Assembly: GCA_002894665.1 (NCBI GenBank)
Contig: NCRB01000045.1
Location: 1 to 36,793, forward strand
Source: Salinivenus iranica
Lineage (GTDB): Bacteria > Bacteroidota > Rhodothermia > Rhodothermales > Salinibacteraceae
Direction of reading: 5' to 3'
DNA: 36,793 nt
Shown here piece by piece: positions 32,790 to 36,793 of the stretch. The translations under genes and the position numbers were made by a program. Position 1 is the stretch's first letter, and every line of letters starts with the position of its first letter. The notes beneath the pieces were generated by a model, which was not told the DNA's origin, made no database searches, and saw only the letters and a list, made by a program, of their open reading frames with translations.

Positions 32790-34370
32790 CTACTCCCATT
32801 CGATGGTGGCGGGAGGCTTGGAGCTTATGTCGTAGGTGACCCGATTGATGCCCCGCACCTCGTTCACGATGCGGTTCGAGACGTGGCCCAGGAAGTCCTG
32901 GGGCAGGTGCGCCCAGTCGGCCGTCATGCCATCGACGCTCGTCACGGCACGGAGGGCGCACACGTTTTCGTAGGTGCGCTCGTCGCCCATTACGCCCACG
33001 GTCTGTACGGGCAGCAAAACGGCGAAGGCCTGCCACACCTCGTCGTACAGGTCGTTCGCTCGCAGCTCCTCGATGAAGATGGCGTCGGCCTCTCGGAGGA
33101 GGGCCAGGCGGTCGCGCGTCACGGCCCCAAGGATGCGGATGGCCAGGCCCGGGCCGGGGAACGGGTGCCGCCCCACGATGGGCTCGGGCACGTCGAGCAG
33201 GCGGCCGATCTCGCGCACCTCATCCTTGAACAGCTCGCGGAACGGCTCGATGAGCTCGAAGTCCAGCTGCTCGGGCAGCCCGCCCACGTTGTGATGAGTT
33301 TTGATGGTGGCCGAGGGCCCCTTGAACGAGACGCTTTCGATGAGGTCGGGATACAGGGTGCCCTGGGCCAGAAACTCGGGGCGGTGCCCCAGGTCGTCGG
33401 CAATGGCTTCGGTCTGCTCCTCGAAGACCTCGATAAACGTGTTGCCCACGATCGTACGCTTCTCCTCCGGGTCCGTCACCCCGTCGAGGCGGGCGAGGAA
33501 GCGGTCCGTGGCGTCCTGCGTGCGCAGGTCCATGTTGAAGTGGCCGCGAAAGGTGTCCTGCACCTGGGTCCACTCCCCCTTCCGCAGGAGGCCGTTGTTC
33601 ACGAAGATGCAGTGCAGCTGGTCGCCGAGGGCGCGGTGCAGCAGCGCGGCGGCCACGGAGGAGTCCACTCCGCCGGAGAGGCCGAGGATGACGTGCCGGC
33701 CCCCCACCTGCTCGCGGATCGCGTCGACCTGCTCCTCGACGAAGGAGGCCGGCGTCCAGTCGCCGCGACAGCCGCAGATATCGTAGGCAAAGTTTTCCAG
33801 CACCTGCCGGCCGAAGTCGGTATGCACCACCTCGGGGTGAAACTGCACGCCGTAGTGCGGGGCCGTCGTATTCCGGACGGCGGCGACGGGGGCGTTGTCC
33901 GTGCGGGCGATGACCTCGTAGCCGTCCGGCAGGTCGGTCAGGTGATCGCTGTGACTCATCCAGACGGTGGACCCGTCGGGCACCTCGGCGAAGAGGCCCG
34001 GGTCGTCGCCCCCCCCGTCGACCACCTCAATGCGCGCTCGGCCAAACTCGCGCCGGTCGGCCCGTTCTACCCGGCCGCCCAACTCATGCGCCATTGCCTG
34101 CAGCCCGTAGCAGATGCCGAGCACGGGCACCAGCGACCCGTCGTCGCGGCGGAGCTCCAGCAGGTCGGGGGCGAGCTGCGGCGCCTCTGCGTCGTAGACT
34201 GAGCAGGGGCCGCCGGACAGGATGAGCCCGTGCGGGTCCCGTTTTGCAACCTCATCTACCCCGACCGTGCACGGGAGGATTTCGGAGTAGACGCCGGTTT
34301 CCCGCACCCGCCGCGCGATGAGCTGGGTATACTGGGAGCCGAAGTCGAGAATTAGGATCGTCTCGTGCAT
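32790..34370 (-). CDS. guaA: GMP synthase (glutamine-hydrolysing)
   Basis: This 526-residue enzyme converts XMP to GMP. The N-terminal class I glutamine amidotransferase domain carries [18 protein letters not shown], the Cys nucleophile in [10 protein letters not shown] (about residue 86) and the His-Glu pair in FHPEVVHT (about 178). The ATP-pyrophosphatase domain has the P-loop [14 protein letters not shown] (about 230). The dimerisation domain has [13 protein letters not shown] and the usual C-terminus [10 protein letters not shown]. Length and motifs are normal. ATG 34370 is the start; upstream codons run into the repeat region. No purine riboswitch is seen before it. Confidence 0.97.
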   Translation of the reverse strand: MHETILILDFGSQYTQLIARRVRETGVYSEILPCTVGVDEVAKRDPHGLILSGGPCSVYDAEAPQLAPDLLELRRDDGSLVPVLGICYGLQAMAHELGGRVERADRREFGRARIEVVDGGGDDPGLFAEVPDGSTVWMSHSDHLTDLPDGYEVIARTDNAPVAAVRNTTAPHYGVQFHPEVVHTDFGRQVLENFAYDICGCRGDWTPASFVEEQVDAIREQVGGRHVILGLSGGVDSSVAAALLHRALGDQLHCIFVNNGLLRKGEWTQVQDTFRGHFNMDLRTQDATDRFLARLDGVTDPEEKRTIVGNTFIEVFEEQTEAIADDLGHRPEFLAQGTLYPDLIESVSFKGPSATIKTHHNVGGLPEQLDFELIEPFRELFKDEVREIGRLLDVPEPIVGRHPFPGPGLAIRILGAVTRDRLALLREADAIFIEELRANDLYDEVWQAFAVLLPVQTVGVMGDERTYENVCALRAVTSVDGMTADWAHLPQDFLGHVSNRIVNEVRGINRVTYDISSKPPATIEWE

Positions 34371-34377
34371 ATAACTA

Positions 34378-34460
34378 TTGCGTATCGCGTATGTCGTAAT
34401 GCGTATCCGCTGGTGCATCGTTCGAGCACACTCACGCAATACGTATTACGCACTACGCAC
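34378..34460. repeat. GCGTA-rich inverted repeat between gcvH and guaA
   Basis: The left arm (34378-34407) repeats TTGCGTAT, CGCGTATG and TCGTAATGCGTAT. The right arm (34433-34460) reads ACGCAATACGTATTACGCAC and contains the perfect palindrome AATACGTATT (34438-34447). Read on the minus strand it repeats GTGCGTAATACGTATTGCGT, so the arms can pair imperfectly around a loop of about 25 nt. It is AT-richer than its surroundings and non-coding. It may be a dispersed repeat or a processing/regulatory hairpin just upstream of guaA. Confidence 0.55.
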
Positions 34461-34516
34461 CGTTCAACATGGCGTGCCCCAACTGGCTCGGCCCGTTCGT
34501 CGTCCCTCAGGAAGCA

Positions 34517-34891
34517 CTACGTAATCTCCGCGTACGCGTCGGCGTCCATCAGGTCCTCAAGTTCGCTGTCGTCCTCGACCTCAATCTCGACCATCCACCC
34601 GTCGCCGTACGGATCGTCGTTTACCACCTCGGGGCTGAGCTCCAGCTCGTCGTTCACGGCCGTGATGGTGCCGCTGACGGGCATGTACAGCTCCGAGACG
34701 GTCTTGACGGCTTCCACCGTGCCGAACACGTCGTCCTGGCCGAGGGAGGTGCCCTCCGGCTCCATCTCCACAAACACGATGTCGCCGAGCTCGCTCTGGG
34801 CAAAATCGGTGATGCCCACGGTGGCGGTGCCGTCGTCTAGGCGGAGCCACTCGTGGTCGTCGGTGTAGTACAGGTCGTCGGGCGTGTCCAT
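34517..34891 (-). CDS. gcvH: Glycine cleavage system H protein
   Basis: This 124-residue lipoyl-carrier protein shuttles the aminomethyl group of glycine between the P and T proteins. YYTDDHEWLRLDDGTATVGI at the N-terminus, FAQSELGDIVFVEMEPEG and the lipoyl lysine in GTVEAVKTVSELYMP are all present, as is NDDPYGDGWMVEIE near the end. The C-terminus is acidic. ATG 34891 is preferred to a start ten codons earlier, because the family begins a few residues before YYTDDHEW. It follows accC by 41 bp. No gcvT or gcvP is in the window and no glycine riboswitch is seen. Confidence 0.95.
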   Translation of the reverse strand: MDTPDDLYYTDDHEWLRLDDGTATVGITDFAQSELGDIVFVEMEPEGTSLGQDDVFGTVEAVKTVSELYMPVSGTITAVNDELELSPEVVNDDPYGDGWMVEIEVEDDSELEDLMDADAYAEIT

Positions 34892-34932
34892 CGTAGGTTG
34901 GGGAATCGGGGAAAGGAACAAAAGACGAGACG

Positions 34933-36294
34933 TTACGAGGGTGTCGGGGCCGGCTCTATCTCAAAGTCGTCGAGGAAGCGGGTGTCGAAGTTGCCCTCCT
35001 GAAAGCGGTCGTCCCGCATCAGCTGCTGGTGGAACGGAATCGTGGTTTTTACGCCCTCCACCACAAATTCGTCGAGCGCGCGGCGCATCTTGCGGATGGC
35101 GTGCTCGCGGGTCTTGCCGTAGGCGATGAGCTTGGCAATCATCGAGTCGTAGGTGGGCGGAATCCGGTACCCGCCGTAGGCCGCCGTGTCGATGCGGATG
35201 CCGTGCCCGCCCGGCTGGTGGAAGGCCGTGATGTCCCCCGGCGCGGGGCTGAAGTTCTTGAACGGATTCTCGGCGTTGATCCGACACTCGATGGCGTGCC
35301 CTTCCATCGGCACGGTGGTCCGCTCAAGGGTCTTGCCCATGGACACGAGGATCTGCTCCTCGACCAGGTCGACGTCGGTCACCTCCTCGGTCACGGGATG
35401 CTCCACCTGAATCCGCGTGTTCATCTCCATAAAGTAGAAGTTGCCGCTCGCGCCCACCAGGAATTCCATGGTGCCCGCTCCCTCGTAGTTGACGGCCTCG
35501 GCCCCGCGGATGGCCGTCTCTCCCATCTCCTGGCGCAGGTCCTCGTCGACAATCGGGGAGGGGGCCTCCTCCACCAGCTTCTGGTGGCGGCGCTGAATCG
35601 AGCACTCGCGCTCGCCGAAGTGCATGACGTTGCCCTTGCCGTCGCCCAGGACCTGGATCTCAACGTGGCGCGGCTTCTCCACGAACTTCTCGATGTAGAC
35701 CTCGGGGTCGCCGAACGCCGCGTCGGCCTCGGAGCGGGCCCCATTGAAGGCCTGGTCGAACGTCTCGGGCTCGCGCACGAGACGCATGCCGGTGCCGCCT
35801 CCCCCCGAGGCCGCCTTGATCATCACCGGAAAGCCGATGTCCGAGGCGAGGCTCCGGGCCTCGTCGATGTCACTGATCGTGCCGTCCGAGCCCTCCACGA
35901 TCGGCACCCCGGCCTCCGCCATCGTGTCTTTCGCCACGTCCTTCTGGCTCATCAGCCGCATCGTCTCGGGCGAGGGGCCGATGAACTCGATGTCGTTGTC
36001 GGCACAGATCTGGCTGAACTCGGCGTTCTCGGCCAGGAAGCCGTAGCCGGGATGAATGGCGTCGGCCCCCGTCACCTCCGCGGCCGCAATGAGGCGGTCG
36101 GGCCGCAGGTAGCTTTCGGCGGAGGAGGGCGGGCCGATGCACACCGCCTCGTCGGCAAAGCGGACGTGCAGCGCGTCGCGGTCCATCGTCGAGTAGACCG
36201 CCACGGTGTGGATGCCCATTTCATGGCAGGTGCGAATCACCCGCAGCGCAATTTCGCCGCGGTTGGCAATCAGAATTTTTTGGATATCACTCAC
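34933..36294 (-). CDS. accC: Acetyl-CoA carboxylase, biotin carboxylase subunit
   Basis: This 453-residue ATP-grasp enzyme carboxylates biotin on BCCP in fatty acid synthesis. The start is GTG 36294, giving [20 protein letters not shown]. Other landmarks are [20 protein letters not shown], the glycine-rich ATP lid [34 protein letters not shown], and the metal/active site [17 protein letters not shown]. The full length and all landmarks are normal. It lies 60 bp downstream of accB in the usual accBC order. Confidence 0.97.
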   Translation of the reverse strand: MSDIQKILIANRGEIALRVIRTCHEMGIHTVAVYSTMDRDALHVRFADEAVCIGPPSSAESYLRPDRLIAAAEVTGADAIHPGYGFLAENAEFSQICADNDIEFIGPSPETMRLMSQKDVAKDTMAEAGVPIVEGSDGTISDIDEARSLASDIGFPVMIKAASGGGGTGMRLVREPETFDQAFNGARSEADAAFGDPEVYIEKFVEKPRHVEIQVLGDGKGNVMHFGERECSIQRRHQKLVEEAPSPIVDEDLRQEMGETAIRGAEAVNYEGAGTMEFLVGASGNFYFMEMNTRIQVEHPVTEEVTDVDLVEEQILVSMGKTLERTTVPMEGHAIECRINAENPFKNFSPAPGDITAFHQPGGHGIRIDTAAYGGYRIPPTYDSMIAKLIAYGKTREHAIRKMRRALDEFVVEGVKTTIPFHQQLMRDDRFQEGNFDTRFLDDFEIEPAPTPS

Positions 36295-36354
36295 CGGTTT
36301 GGGGCAGACAGGCCTCGGGGGACGCGAAGAGGAACATTCGTCGGGATGACGGCA

Positions 36355-36793
<439 letters not shown>

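Noticed and set aside
34371-34932. Purine riboswitch before guaA or glycine riboswitch before gcvH
   Set aside because: The guaA leader is occupied by GCGTA repeats and the gcvH upstream gap is only 41 bp; no conserved aptamer core is visible.

Overview
The window is GC-rich (roughly 65% by eye) with short intergenic gaps. Many proteins have Asp/Glu-rich surfaces and tails (NfeD, BCCP, GcvH, SPFH), the salt-in style of halophiles. This gene style suggests an extremely halophilic member of the Rhodothermota/Bacteroidota, Salinibacter-like. That is an inference from composition and gene content; no marker gene was searched.

Left part (1-5142) is accessory. An IS3-family element (1-1285, left tip just outside the window) has cut off the 3' end of a VapC-type PIN toxin gene whose ribbon-helix-helix antitoxin is intact. 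Upstream on the same minus strand come an overlapping DUF4160/DUF2442 pair and a complete type I cas3 helicase-nuclease. No other cas gene and no CRISPR array is visible, so cas3 is either an orphan or is separated from its partners by this island. 5288-12894 holds a DEDDh exonuclease, a six-PAS membrane histidine kinase, a small lipoprotein and an nfeD-SPFH-SPFH membrane-microdomain operon, all on the minus strand.

Middle part (13137-23724): an MFS transporter is followed by a second damaged PIN gene, cut by a 181-bp MITE-like repeat and coupled to a small unrecognised partner gene. Next is an amino-sugar salvage cluster. A lipoprotein fuses a GH3 (NagZ-type) hexosaminidase to a serine beta-lactamase-like domain, and it lies downstream of an SSS sodium symporter gene. 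Across a strikingly symmetric divergent promoter region sit a BadF/GlcNAc-kinase-type kinase and a second SSS symporter. A logical reading is periplasmic cleavage of muropeptide sugars, sodium-driven uptake, then phosphorylation. A Met/Gln-rich basic secreted protein (DUF4168-like) and a strong intrinsic terminator end this part.

Right part (23843-36793) is largely core. A plus-strand run holds thrC, an MliC-like lipoprotein, csaA, adenine deaminase and a phytoene-dehydrogenase-like oxidoreductase carrying a 1-base frameshift. A minus-strand run, in transcription order, holds accB (partial), accC, gcvH, guaA, a TPR/periplasmic-binding LpoA-like protein, bamD and nadD. An inverted GCGTA-rich repeat sits between gcvH and guaA.

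The most noteworthy observations are the two independently broken PIN toxin genes, the small-gene/PIN pair, cas3 leading into toxin-antitoxin-like genes, the symmetric promoter of the salvage cluster and the oxidoreductase frameshift.
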